A stretch of DNA of 64,000 nucleotides from QWQI01 sp964608915 (GCA_964608915.1 CAZSQA010000002.1:213231-277230); one strand, 5' to 3'; counted from the first letter of the stretch, positions 1 through 9,004 are shown. The notes: generated by a model not told the origin, from the sequence alone. Program-made: numbers and translations.

Positions 1-924
1 CTCAAGCACTGGCCCTCGGTCGAAAACCACCCAGGGATAGGCCGCGCGGACGATCTGGCTACGTGCCATGGTTCGCTCGTGCTCTTGGCCAGAATCTAGA
101 AACGGCTCTCGAACCAGCGGCAATACCGGCCTGGAAGGAAAACACGCCCCTTGGCCCCAGGATCGCTCCGCGATTGCGGCCCCGGTGCTGGACGCGACCT
201 CTGGCAATTCCCGCAGCAATTCCGTTTGATATTCCTGGATCGATTCGAGAAACTCGCCTTCAAGCCGCTTTCTGCGAGGAAGATCGGCTCGAGCCTGCCT
301 TTCCATCCGTTCGAGGGCATCCCATTCGGGCTTCACGATATATTCTTCGAAATCGCTGAGCGCATCCACGACAGGCTGCAGACCGTATGCGGCAGCGACG
401 ATCTGAGCCGCGTAAATGGAAGCGAGCTCGATCTTCAGCGTCAACTTGGCGTCGCAGACGGTTTCGGCGGCTCGAATGTCTTCGGCACAATCCGGAAATG
501 TCGTCGCTCTTCCGCCCGCTGCCAGCGCTGCCGGGCCGAGAGCCGTCAGGGCGATCGAAAGCTGATTGTCCAGCGATCTCTGCTGACGCGTTTTGTCGCG
601 GCCATCGACATTCTCGCCGGCGATCGCCTTATGCAGGATGACGAATGCCAGCACTTCGCCGATGTGATGATTCGAAACCGTTACTGCATTCATTCCCCGC
701 GTCAACATGAGACTTGCCGAATATGCCGTCGAGTCGGCCACCTGCTGCATTTCCACTTTACGAGAAGTCATTCGGGCGATGTCCATCAGGAACATGCCAA
801 GAACCGCGAAGGCGACCATCGCGATGAGCATCACATAACTCATTGCACCACGTCGTGCCCCGGCATGCCGTAAACGAACGATTTCGCCAGTGGCGGCCGT
901 CGTGATTTCAATAGTCCGAATCAT
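1..924 (-). CDS. TadG-like pilus assembly protein (partial, 3' end outside window)
   Basis: An open frame of 308 codons runs from an ATG at 924 to the window edge without a stop, so the C-terminus is missing. Residues 28-48 form one hydrophobic segment (starting around MSYVMLIAMV). It is followed by the pattern QQVADSTAYSASLML, which resembles the small-residue segment after the membrane helix of TadE/TadG-type minor pseudopilins. The rest visible here is a soluble, helical, charged region. The start overlaps the end of the upstream TadE-like gene by 17 bp, so the two are probably translationally coupled. By family analogy it would be an envelope-anchored component of a Tad pilus. The family call rests on the N-terminal pattern and on the gene order. 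A different membrane-anchored secretion protein remains possible. Confidence 0.72.
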   Translation of the reverse strand, partial: MIRTIEITTAATGEIVRLRHAGARRGAMSYVMLIAMVAFAVLGMFLMDIARMTSRKVEMQQVADSTAYSASLMLTRGMNAVTVSNHHIGEVLAFVILHKAIAGENVDGRDKTRQQRSLDNQLSIALTALGPAALAAGGRATTFPDCAEDIRAAETVCDAKLTLKIELASIYAAQIVAAAYGLQPVVDALSDFEEYIVKPEWDALERMERQARADLPRRKRLEGEFLESIQEYQTELLRELPEVASSTGAAIAERSWGQGACFPSRPVLPLVREPFLDSGQEHERTMARSQIVRAAYPWVVFDRGPVLE

Positions 925-1663
925 AGTCGATCCCCAGTTTCTGGTCAGGCGTTTGCGCCCCTTCGTTCTGAAGCGTGGCCGTGTAACGGATCGTGAAAAC
1001 CCGCAAACCTGGAACCCTCGCCGAAGGCCTCCCCATTAGCCGTCCCATCGCCGGCAGATGAAACGCGTGATCATAGCTCACGGATAGCTTCTTCGTGGAA
1101 TCCCAGGCTGGCGGCGGTTCGTGAGACAATACGAGCGACTGGCGCGCATAATACAATTTGCGTACCAGATAGTTATTCGAAAGCGAGGCGTCTTCCCCCA
1201 CGTATCGAAAATAGGCCTGGCAGTACGAATAGGAGATATCCTGCCTTGCCAGTTCCAGATAATGGGCGGACAGGTGCTTCGGATTGCCCGACGCGAAGGG
1301 AGCCAGTGCATGTGCGACCGCAAGATGGACTTTCTCGGCCCCTACGCCTGACGGCTGAGCCGTATCCCAAACCACGCCCGATCGAACGCCCGCATAAGCT
1401 GCGTAGATCACTCCACCGTGAACGATGAGCAGAAGCGTCAGCTCGATAAAAGCCGTGAACAGAAACATCATCACGGGGATCGTCAGCACGAATGCAGCCG
1501 AGTACGAAAACCCGCCCTGCGATTCACGACGGACCAGACGGCGCAGGCCCTTCGGAACCCGCCGCGCGACGCCGGCCGCCAGCCAGGAGAATGCGACGAC
1601 GCTGCCCGCCCACAGCGCCAGGATCGCCCATAATCTCTCAGGGGTATCGTTCGAAATCGTCAT
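908..1663 (-). CDS. TadE-like pilus assembly protein
   Basis: 251 residues. There are two hydrophobic stretches, about 11-33 and 54-95. The second follows a basic/polar RRESQGGFSYS segment, the usual layout of a TadE domain (short cytoplasmic tail, membrane helix with a polar Glu, then an extracytoplasmic domain). The extra N-terminal helix makes it longer than a minimal TadE. The ATG at 1663 is preceded by a good GGAGG ribosome binding site about 6 nt away, which supports this start. It lies between the 59-residue peptide gene and the TadG-like gene in one co-oriented run with the prepilin peptidase, the Flp-like pilin and the CpaF ATPase. That context is the main reason for assigning it to pilus biogenesis rather than calling it a generic membrane protein. 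Confidence 0.75.
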   Translation of the reverse strand: MTISNDTPERLWAILALWAGSVVAFSWLAAGVARRVPKGLRRLVRRESQGGFSYSAAFVLTIPVMMFLFTAFIELTLLLIVHGGVIYAAYAGVRSGVVWDTAQPSGVGAEKVHLAVAHALAPFASGNPKHLSAHYLELARQDISYSYCQAYFRYVGEDASLSNNYLVRKLYYARQSLVLSHEPPPAWDSTKKLSVSYDHAFHLPAMGRLMGRPSARVPGLRVFTIRYTATLQNEGAQTPDQKLGIDYDSDY

Positions 1664-1688
1664 CGCTATCCTCCACTCGGGTCTCGGC

Positions 1689-1868
1689 TCACAGCAGGGG
1701 CCATCCGACCAGCGTGCTGATCACATGATGCAACGTCGCCATCAGTTCGAAACATTTCGCCATCGCGAGACAAGCCATCCCGAAAAAGACGACCGTCGCC
1801 AGAACATGTTCCAGAGCGGCGAAACCTCGCCGCTCCACAATTGCCAGGGTCTTCCCGCGGACGATCAT
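1689..1868 (-). CDS. 59-residue membrane peptide in the Tad locus
   Basis: A small frame (ATG at 1868, TGA at 1689-1691) fills the gap between the prepilin peptidase and the TadE-like gene. The peptide has a basic N-terminus, then GFAALEHVLATVVFFG and a long hydrophobic stretch (residues about 16-40) ending in a short tail. A polar Glu (E20) sits just inside the hydrophobic segment, as in type IV-like pseudopilins with a G-x-x-x-x-E arrangement. I infer a Flp-like minor pilin or a small TadE-type protein. It is too short for a firm family call. Its position, spacing and hydrophobicity argue that it is real. Confidence 0.6.
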   Translation of the reverse strand: MIVRGKTLAIVERRGFAALEHVLATVVFFGMACLAMAKCFELMATLHHVISTLVGWPLL

Positions 1869-1962
1869 TGCGCTTCAGCCCCTTTCCGCCATTCCGGCAT
1901 GAAACGACATCCCCATTCGAAGCCCTCTTCGGGCGAATCGCATTCGAGGATTCGACCAAGGT

Positions 1963-2550
1963 TCAGAACAGTTCGACGCCGGCCAGAACCGGCAGGATCG
2001 CCAATAGAAACCAGGGTGCCATGCGAATGGCTTTGCGCTTTCGAATCACGACGCCAGGTTCGACGCAGTATCTTGTCCGAAGACTGCTGATGACATCTCG
2101 GCCTGTTCGCCACGCCGTATCGCATAACCACGCCAGGCCATATGCAATCGCGATCACATGCAGGCCGGCAGCCGCTCCGAACCCGAATCCGACGGCTGTG
2201 GCCAGCTTCACATCGCCGCCGCCGCCGCCTGATGTGACATAATGCAGAAACATCAACCCGAAGCAGGTCAGCCCGCCCGTAATGGACTGAATCAATCCGT
2301 CCGAAGGCGCCTCACCAGGAAACTCGGCCACGCCAACCCATTCCACGTATGCCGCATGCGCCAGGGCGAAGATCGCCAGCGGCAGAGTCAGCCAGTCGTA
2401 TATCTTGCCGCCTCTCAGGTCGGTCACACTGGCAGCGATCAAAGCGGCCAGAAAAACCAGGGACCTGATATCCGGGCGATCATTCGCCAGGAATCCGAAC
2501 ACATCCGAAGCGAATCCGGGCGGACGTTGAAAGCACGAGATCAGTAGCAT
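1963..2550 (-). CDS. Prepilin peptidase, A24 family (TadV/CpaA-like)
   Basis: 195 residues from the ATG at 2550; a GTG at 2625 would add 25 residues. I prefer the ATG because it has an AGGAA-type upstream signal and gives a length close to TadV proteins. Both aspartates expected of A24 aspartic proteases are visible: D44 in AASVTDLRGGKI and D113 in the GGGDVK version of the GxGD motif. Several hydrophobic helices surround them. It should process the Flp-like pilin and the TadE/G-like pseudopilins at the inner membrane. The short form without an N-terminal methylase domain is typical of Tad loci. The gene follows the pilin and precedes the 59-residue peptide gene. Confidence 0.88.
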   Translation of the reverse strand: MLLISCFQRPPGFASDVFGFLANDRPDIRSLVFLAALIAASVTDLRGGKIYDWLTLPLAIFALAHAAYVEWVGVAEFPGEAPSDGLIQSITGGLTCFGLMFLHYVTSGGGGGDVKLATAVGFGFGAAAGLHVIAIAYGLAWLCDTAWRTGRDVISSLRTRYCVEPGVVIRKRKAIRMAPWFLLAILPVLAGVELF

Positions 2551-2700
2551 TTCCTGCGCCCTTTCCGAAAGCCCCACTGTCGTGTCCACCCAGCAATTTC
2601 GATACCGAATGGTGTCGTAAAACACGTCGACATTCGAAAGTCCGATTCAACACGAGATTTCCGAGTTCGAGATTTCGCAGCGTGGTTTCAGCGAAAAGAG

Positions 2701-2725
2701 GGGCCCGAATCGCAGATTCGGGCCC
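2701..2725 (-). terminator. Rho-independent terminator after the Flp-like pilin
   Basis: A perfect 11-bp GC-rich inverted repeat with a 3-nt loop. Read on the minus strand it is followed by CTCTTTTC. It lies 32 bp after the pilin stop and before the prepilin peptidase gene, so it may lower read-through and let pilin mRNA exceed the rest of the locus. That last point is inference. Confidence 0.75.
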
Positions 2726-2757
2726 TTTCGCGAAAACTCCCGGTCACCGACTGCGTC

Positions 2758-3003
2758 TCAGTTGTTGCCGCCGCCGAAGATGCTCAGCAGGCTCGATTGA
2801 AACGACGTGTTGACCTTGTCGATCGTTACCGCGATCAGGCCGCTGCTGTCAGTGTTCCAAAGGTATTTGAAACCGACGTAGATTCCTACGGCACTGACGG
2901 CCAGGAGCAGAACGTTCTGCAGTGCATCGCCTCTTTCATCGCGAACGAACTTGCGAATGACTCTGGCGAAGCGGTTGAGTACGATCCGGGATTGCATTTT
3001 CAT
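2758..3003 (-). CDS. Flp-like type IVb pilin
   Basis: 81 residues from the ATG at 3003, which has a GGAG about 11 nt upstream. The frame stays open further upstream to 3105, but the short form matches pilin size. A basic N-terminus ends in RDERGD, then comes a hydrophobic helix (about residues 27-49) and a short polar tail rich in Ser and Asn. This is the layout of Flp pilins with a cut after G25. The usual Glu at position +5 of the mature protein is absent (the residues after G25 are D-A-L-Q-N). It is therefore either a divergent pilin or a pilin-like anchor. It sits between the CpaF ATPase and the prepilin peptidase, and a terminator directly after it fits a highly expressed structural subunit. 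Confidence 0.75.
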   Translation of the reverse strand: MKMQSRIVLNRFARVIRKFVRDERGDALQNVLLLAVSAVGIYVGFKYLWNTDSSGLIAVTIDKVNTSFQSSLLSIFGGGNN

Positions 3004-3637
3004 GATCGAGCTGGCTCCATGAAGCGAAGACAACTTGAGGAATTCGGCCGATTCCGCTTTGGTTTCGCGTTTCCGATTTCCTCTTCGCTTATGGAGACGA
3101 AGCATCTGCCTCAGACTTGCCGAACACGCGAAATTAATTCGGAATTTTTTGAATCTTCCCGGAATTCCACGTGTCGTTCATTCTCGATTTCCCTTTCGAT
3201 CTATTCGATTCGCGATCGACCAGGTTGACTCAGGTGACCTGCCCAGGAGAATGCGAATCACGCTCGATTCGGAATTCCGCCATAGTTTGGACATCGTTCG
3301 CGGAACCGCTCTTTCGCCCGGAACGGGCGGAAGGGCCCTGGGGAATCCGGTCAGGTTGAATCATCTTCACGACCTGATAGATTTCCCTGGGGTTCACCCT
3401 GGGATCTGTTCTTCGGCCTTTCAGGCCGTATTCGAAACGCAAGTTCCGAACCTTCGATTGCACGGACTAGGTATCATGCAGGGATAAGCACGCTCCAAGA
3501 AGACAAGATGAAATTCCGTCTCATTCCGATCCTGGGGGTTTTCCCACAGAAGTTCCAGAAGATTCTTTTGACCGAAGGCAGAAGCACGTAAACGAAGGTG
3601 CAGGGAATCAGGGAACTTTCCGGATCGGCCCCGGTCA
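3004..3637. other. Intergenic region between cpaF-like and pilin genes
   Basis: 634 bp between the end of the ATPase gene and the pilin start. Short frames exist on both strands but none has recognisable composition or similarity. A GC-rich hairpin (CGCCCG/CGGGCG around 3315-3329) has no U-tract. An AT-richer patch near 3130-3150 could hold the pilin promoter on the minus strand, but I cannot place -35 and -10 boxes. Confidence 0.4.
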
Positions 3638-4750
3638 TCATTCGGAACGATCGAAAACAACTTCCGTGAGCCTGACCAGATGCCGCAGGCCGATTTCTTC
3701 CAGTTCGTCCGCGAAAGTCGGGCGCCGGCCCGTCCATCGTAATGATCGCATGGAATCTTCGCCGTCGTTCGTGGCTTTCATTCGACGGTACAGGTCATTG
3801 ACCTGACAGGACCCAGCCACGAGGTCATCGGAGACTTCCGCGATTCTCGTGACGCAGCGGTTTCCGTCCATGTCTCGCTGAATCTGGATGACCAGATCGA
3901 TTGCAGTCGCAACCTGCATTCTCGCGACATCCGAAGAAATCGCCACGTCGCTCTGCATACTCAGCATTTCCAGTCGCGTCAGTGCCGCCCTGGGGTCGGA
4001 GGCATGAACCGTCGTGAGAGCCCCGGCGTGCCCCGCGATCATGGCTTGAAGCATATCCAGAGCCTCTCCCCGCCGCACTTCGCCTACCACGATTCGGTCC
4101 GGCCGCATGCGCAGAGAATTCGCGAACAGCTCGCGAATGGTGACCGCATCGCGGCCCCCGTCTCGTGCAGGCTGAGCCTCCAAATAGAGCGTGTGGGGCT
4201 GATGCAGTTTCAACTCGGAACTGTCCTCGATCACCACGATTCGCTCGCTGGAGTCGATGCAGCCGGAAAGCGCGTTGAGCATCGAGGTCTTCCCCGTACC
4301 CGTGCCGCCGGAGATCACGATATTTTTCTTCGCCTTGACGCACAAATCGAGAAACTCGGCCGTTTCTTCCGACAAGCTCCCCCGTTCCACGAGGCCCTGG
4401 AGAGTAAATCGCATTTCCGGGAACTTGCGGATCGAGATGCAAATCCCCTGACGAGAAAGCGGCGGGATCACGATGTTGACACGCGAACCGTTCGGCAGGC
4501 GGGCATCCACCATCGGATGGTCTTCGTCCAGCGGCCGTTCCACGTATTCCGCGATGTTCACGGCCGCCGCGCGGAGAAACTCCGGGTCGCCGTAAGCGGC
4601 ATGATACCGGTGCAGCTTGCCGCCCCGTTCGAAATAGATTTCGTCAGGCCCGTTGATCAGAATTTCCGTCACGTCAGGATCGCGTACCAGACTCAGAGCC
4701 GGCTGCAGAAAATAGTCCGTCGACCGTTCGAAGATCTCGCTCTGTCTCAT
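3638..4750 (-). CDS. cpaF: CpaF/TadA-type pilus assembly ATPase
   Basis: 370 residues, the core length of the family. Visible motifs in order: Walker A GGTGTGKTS at 148-156; an Asp-box strand IVVIEDSSEL at 171-180; Walker B-like RIVVGEVRRGEA at 219-230; and the His-box HAGALTTVHA at 241-250. The N-terminal domain carries the family sequences TEILINGPDEIY and DARLPNGSRVN. It is a hexameric secretion ATPase that energises assembly of Tad pili or related type II/IV secretion. The gene lies 86 bp downstream of the pseudokinase fusion and upstream of the pilin and prepilin peptidase. No TadB/TadC platform gene is seen in the window; it could lie beyond the left edge or elsewhere. Confidence 0.93.
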   Translation of the reverse strand: MRQSEIFERSTDYFLQPALSLVRDPDVTEILINGPDEIYFERGGKLHRYHAAYGDPEFLRAAAVNIAEYVERPLDEDHPMVDARLPNGSRVNIVIPPLSRQGICISIRKFPEMRFTLQGLVERGSLSEETAEFLDLCVKAKKNIVISGGTGTGKTSMLNALSGCIDSSERIVVIEDSSELKLHQPHTLYLEAQPARDGGRDAVTIRELFANSLRMRPDRIVVGEVRRGEALDMLQAMIAGHAGALTTVHASDPRAALTRLEMLSMQSDVAISSDVARMQVATAIDLVIQIQRDMDGNRCVTRIAEVSDDLVAGSCQVNDLYRRMKATNDGEDSMRSLRWTGRRPTFADELEEIGLRHLVRLTEVVFDRSE

Positions 4751-4836
4751 GAAATCTTTCGCTTTCCGTTTTGTCGATTCGAAGCGGACGGTCCTGCGGG
4801 TTTCGCCGATCGGACCATCGCGCCGGTCTCGGCAAG

Positions 4837-7800
4837 TTATGGCGTCGTTTCGTTCGCCGTTTCTGACGACTCGGCCAACGGCCCCGGATCGATTCCAGAG
4901 GACTCCGTCGTGACCGAACCCGGAACGCGGACGACTCGGAATCCCACATGAGAATCACGCGAACGATCGTTCGAATTCACGAACATTCGATAATCGTGAG
5001 AGAATTTCCCCGAGGCCGTTCCGAAATGACATCCGCGCGCGATCCCGACTTCGGACGGCAAATGCTGGACAGGGTCCGTCCGGTTTCGGAAATGTTCGTG
5101 ATATCCGCGAACGAAGTAATCCTCAACAAGTTCCGCCACGTTGCCGTTCAGCTCACGAAGGCCGAAAATGTCAGCCGCGCTTCGGTGAACTGGCCCGGGC
5201 TTCCGCCGATGGGTTTCGGCGAGCGTGGACTGTCTCTCGGTTGCATCTCCGTGTTTCGAAAGATAGTCGAATTCGGCATCGGTCAACAGTCGATACGTGC
5301 CGGGCGGAAGACCTTCGAGACGCGCCATCTGGTTCAAAAAAGCTTGCGCTTCCTTCCTCAAAATCCCCGAAACCGGGTGATCTTCCGGCACAACTTCATT
5401 CATGAATTGAGGCCGTTCGCCCATAACCCGCCGCCAGTCTCCGACCGTTACCTCGTCGACGCCGACATAAATGCCCATGCTCACACGCACCTTCACGGCC
5501 GGTACGTGAAATGCAGGCCGACGCGGCACCTTGACCGCTTCCTGATGCATGACCAGAGCGGGCGGCGACCACGGCACCCTCGACAATTCGCGAAGCCGCC
5601 CATGGAAGGGCTTTTCATGATCCGGCTCAGACGCGGGGCCAGGTGCATCCGTTTGCGCCGTGATCGTGCCGAATTCGAAATCGACCATCGGCGGAGGCAC
5701 GTAAACGAATTCCATTCCCATCTTGTTCCGGATGCGAGCGATGTATGCAAGCGCGAAGCTCAGCCGGTTCGGCCCCTCAGCGACCTTGATCTGCTTCGTT
5801 TGCGTTCGGCCCTTATGGCTCGCGGTCACTTTCCAGGTGCTGCCCACGGGCACTTGACCGCCTTCACCGGGAACCAGGCCCGTAATTTCCTGGCCGGAGT
5901 CGTTCAGGGCGACCGTCTCGACATGCGCATCGGGCGGATCCGTCGTTACCTCGAGCGTTCCACGTCGAAGGAGCGGTTTGAGGGTAAAGTTCCCCAGTTC
6001 TTGCGTGCCGTCGTTCGCACGCACTTCGATCACGCCTGGATTCAATGGCTCGTAGCCTTCCAGTTCGAGCTTGAGGGAATGCGTGCCGACTTCGATTTCG
6101 AATGTTTCGCCCGCCCGGCCCAGGAGCTTGCCATCTGGCCCTGATCGCACGGCCGCACCCGGCGGCGAAGTCGACACGAGGACCTGCCTGGGCTTCGCTC
6201 GCTTGGCGAAGCTCGAAAAGCGTAGTTTTTTCGCGGCTTGATCCGGGATCACGAACGTTTTCGTTTCCTGTTCGAATCCAGGAGCGGACCATTCGATCAC
6301 GACCTTCGACCCCACCGGAAATTCGCCGGAGTCGCCAGGGTATCGCTCGCCGTTGAGTTTGACCGAAGCCGTCGGCAGGCCAGGATCGACACGCAACTGG
6401 CAAAGCCGGGGCTTCAGTTCGATCGAGAGGATTTTGGGCTCCGCGGATCGAACGACCCGCTCCATGCGACCGGTCAGCGGCTCGAAATTTCCCGCAGTGG
6501 CTTCGATGGCGATCTCTTTCCCCACGGCAAATGAAAGTTCTCGATCAAGTTCCACGCGTTCGCCGTTGACGCGAACCTCGATCCCGGGAGTCGCCGAAGC
6601 GAACACGAGACGCGATTCGTCGGGGGTCGATTGGACCAGGGCCGTGAGCGACAAAAGCACGAGACCGGCCCCGGCCAGCTTCGAACGCCGAACCGTGCGA
6701 GGTTCCGCCAGTTTCTCTTCCCACCATTCGCGTGTGAACCGCTCCGGCTCGAGATCCTCAAAGGGGTTCGCACTCACTCCTTGCCCGCGGCCTGGCAGTG
6801 CCTTCGGCATCACGATCTTGCGCCCAGGCGGGTTCGTCGATTCTTCAGGCTGACTAAGCCATGCGGACCTTTCTTCGACGAGGGAGCGTGACTCCACGTC
6901 TTCGACGATCGAAGTCAATCGGCCGGGAAGAGCGGAAACAGGCTCTTCGTCCGCGATCCCGGGCATGACGTGCGACGACGCGACCGTGTCCTGCATCAGG
7001 GCCTGAATCGCCGCACGCACGTCGCTATAGCGTTTGTCGACTTCTTTCCGCGTCAGCCTGTGAAGCACGTTTTTCAAGCCTGAATCGAGTTCGGGCAGTG
7101 TGTCATAGGGCGAAGGGGTCCTTTCTCCGGACCCATGCCAGCGTAACCAGCCAAGCTCGACGTCCTTCGCTTCGGCACCCACGCCAGGAAACAGTCGGTC
7201 GAATTTGTCGGATCCCAGAAGAAGTTCGAATGCCATGAATCCTAACATGAACTGATCCACCCAGATCCCCCGGGGGCCGAAGTCCGGATTGATCGACTCC
7301 GGGGCCAGATATTTCGCATGCGAATGATCCCTGACTTCGCACGCCTGAGAACGTGCGACACCGGCCCTGAAAGTCTCCTGCACATGATGCCAGTCAGTGT
7401 CTTCGACCAGGCCGTTCGCGTTAACTCGTACGTAACGGCAATCGCTCAGGGCAAATTGCCCGTGACGATCGACGAAGACGTTCGTCGGCTTCAACGCACC
7501 ATGAATGTTGCGACGAGCGTGCAGTCGATGCAGGCATTCGAGCGACCGGCGAAGGAACTGCGTCGCCTTTTCGGGTTCCATGGCCGCGCCACCCTGATGG
7601 ACCGCCACATTCTCCCGCATCAGGCTCATGATGACATATCGCCGCTTCGGTGACACGGCACGCACTTGGACGCAATGCGGCATCATGCGTTCGCGAGCAC
7701 GGCTTTTGAGATTCTGCAGATACGATTCCAGGGCCGTTTCCAGAGCCGGATTCCGGAAATCGGAATTCCACCATTTCAATGCGATGTTTTGACCGCTTTC

Positions 7801-7914
7801 GATCTTATGACAGCGGAACACCGACGTACCCAGGCCTTCTCCGATCGCCTCGAACCGTTCGAAACCATTCCGGGCCAGAGAACGATCCAAAGTCTGCAGC
7901 TCGAACGTATTCAT
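4837..7914 (-). CDS. Pseudokinase-PEGA-sulfatase-modifying-factor-like fusion protein
   Basis: 1025 residues. Residues about 18-310 form a Ser/Thr protein kinase fold: glycine loop GEGLGTSVF, ATP-site Lys K47 (IALKWW), HGALKPTN at 138-145, DCR at 158-160, APES at 204-207 and the helix-F Asp D220. The catalytic Asp of HRD is replaced by Ala (HGA), and DFG reads DCR, so phosphotransfer is unlikely. One membrane helix lies at about 411-430. It is followed by about four PEGA-like beta domains (435-720, e.g. STSPPGAAVR, TTDPPDAHV). The C-terminus (about 733-1000) resembles the FGE-sulfatase/SUMF1 domain (ELNGNVAELVED, SHVGFRVVRV) but lacks the paired catalytic cysteines of formylglycine-generating enzymes. 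I infer a transmembrane sensor or scaffold with a cytoplasmic pseudokinase and an outer ligand-binding part. It heads the Tad locus. Confidence 0.85.
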   Translation of the reverse strand: MNTFELQTLDRSLARNGFERFEAIGEGLGTSVFRCHKIESGQNIALKWWNSDFRNPALETALESYLQNLKSRARERMMPHCVQVRAVSPKRRYVIMSLMRENVAVHQGGAAMEPEKATQFLRRSLECLHRLHARRNIHGALKPTNVFVDRHGQFALSDCRYVRVNANGLVEDTDWHHVQETFRAGVARSQACEVRDHSHAKYLAPESINPDFGPRGIWVDQFMLGFMAFELLLGSDKFDRLFPGVGAEAKDVELGWLRWHGSGERTPSPYDTLPELDSGLKNVLHRLTRKEVDKRYSDVRAAIQALMQDTVASSHVMPGIADEEPVSALPGRLTSIVEDVESRSLVEERSAWLSQPEESTNPPGRKIVMPKALPGRGQGVSANPFEDLEPERFTREWWEEKLAEPRTVRRSKLAGAGLVLLSLTALVQSTPDESRLVFASATPGIEVRVNGERVELDRELSFAVGKEIAIEATAGNFEPLTGRMERVVRSAEPKILSIELKPRLCQLRVDPGLPTASVKLNGERYPGDSGEFPVGSKVVIEWSAPGFEQETKTFVIPDQAAKKLRFSSFAKRAKPRQVLVSTSPPGAAVRSGPDGKLLGRAGETFEIEVGTHSLKLELEGYEPLNPGVIEVRANDGTQELGNFTLKPLLRRGTLEVTTDPPDAHVETVALNDSGQEITGLVPGEGGQVPVGSTWKVTASHKGRTQTKQIKVAEGPNRLSFALAYIARIRNKMGMEFVYVPPPMVDFEFGTITAQTDAPGPASEPDHEKPFHGRLRELSRVPWSPPALVMHQEAVKVPRRPAFHVPAVKVRVSMGIYVGVDEVTVGDWRRVMGERPQFMNEVVPEDHPVSGILRKEAQAFLNQMARLEGLPPGTYRLLTDAEFDYLSKHGDATERQSTLAETHRRKPGPVHRSAADIFGLRELNGNVAELVEDYFVRGYHEHFRNRTDPVQHLPSEVGIARGCHFGTASGKFSHDYRMFVNSNDRSRDSHVGFRVVRVPGSVTTESSGIDPGPLAESSETANETTP

Positions 7915-8931
7915 GACTGACTCCGGTTCGATGACCAGGGATTACGGCTCATAGGTCGTCCCAAGGGCACTTTTCGTCAGGAAGTGACCGCATTTCGCTT
8001 CGATCAGGTGCATGCCTGTCGCAGCTTCGCGATACCGCCGCGGTAAGAGAATCGCCACGTGTCCATCAATCCGCGTGCCTCGTGAACGCGATCGGAGACG
8101 ACCTCGTTTCGGCTTACTGACGGCAAGCGTCACGTATTGATGACGCACGACCGAACAGTCACTTGCAGAATTAAGACGGATTCCTGTCGGTATTCGAACA
8201 CGGTCTGAGACTTGCTGACGCAATCATGGAGCTACGCACATTGCTGACGGACCGGCAGCGAAAACCTGGCGTAAACGTCAGGAGCCCATTCGGATCCTCC
8301 ATACGGCAGCCGTATGAAGAAACGCGATCGGACTGCGGCGAGAGAATGACGAAACGCCGGGAAGCATCGACGCAAAGCGTTTATTATCGAAAGTTTATGC
8401 ACAATAACCCCTGAGATCGATTCTTACTCGCTTTGAACGCGACCCTTCTGATAATTGTGGCGATAGCGAAAAAGCCGTGACCGGTCGAATAGAAACGCTG
8501 TTGTCGCAAGCCTGGCAAAGGTAACGCAGGTTCATGAGTCGTGCGGCGAGATGGTGCCTGGCATGCGGGTCCCCGAAACCAGCAAGTCCGGACTGAAGCA
8601 CATCAGCTCAAGAACCGAATATGGTCCTTCCCGGTCGAACGATCAAACCGACGGCAATGCGCCAATCGCTGGATCGAGGACTTCCTAAGCCATGGAAGTC
8701 GACAAATCATCTGGAATCGGATTCTGACGGCGTCGAATTCGGTCTCGCGTGGCGGATCGAAACGAAATCCACGGATCGCTCTGGTCGGCGGCTCAAATTT
8801 CAAATTTGAGATGACAACGGAAGACAGAATGGCGTCCCGAAAAAAGCCTAAACCGGAGTCATCACGAAGCCAAATCGTGATGGCTCGTCGAGTTATCTCG
8901 AAAGCCTGTGAAACAAGACTTTTGAGTGGAG
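7915..8931. other. Gene-free region upstream of the pseudokinase
   Basis: About 1 kb with no convincing coding frame. Short frames here are not coding-like, and two that run into the tRNA are known artefact types. It should contain the minus-strand promoter for the Tad locus. AT-rich runs occur near 8380-8410, but no -35/-10 pair is clear. Confidence 0.45.
8792..8810. repeat. Perfect AT-rich palindrome
   Basis: Nine-base arms, CTCAAATTT and AAATTTGAG, flank a single C. The symmetry is exact. It lies in gene-free DNA 122 bp from the tRNA-Ala 3' end. It has no U-tract, so it is not an obvious terminator. It could be a protein-binding operator; the function is unknown. Confidence 0.5.

Positions 8932-9004
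<73 letters not shown>

Noticed and set aside
151..873. Plus-strand open frame of 240 codons
   Set aside because: The minus strand has a longer frame with a membrane helix and TadG-like pattern, in line with its neighbours.
3313..3332. GC-rich hairpin between cpaF and the pilin gene
   Set aside because: No U-tract on either strand and imperfect pairing beyond six bases.
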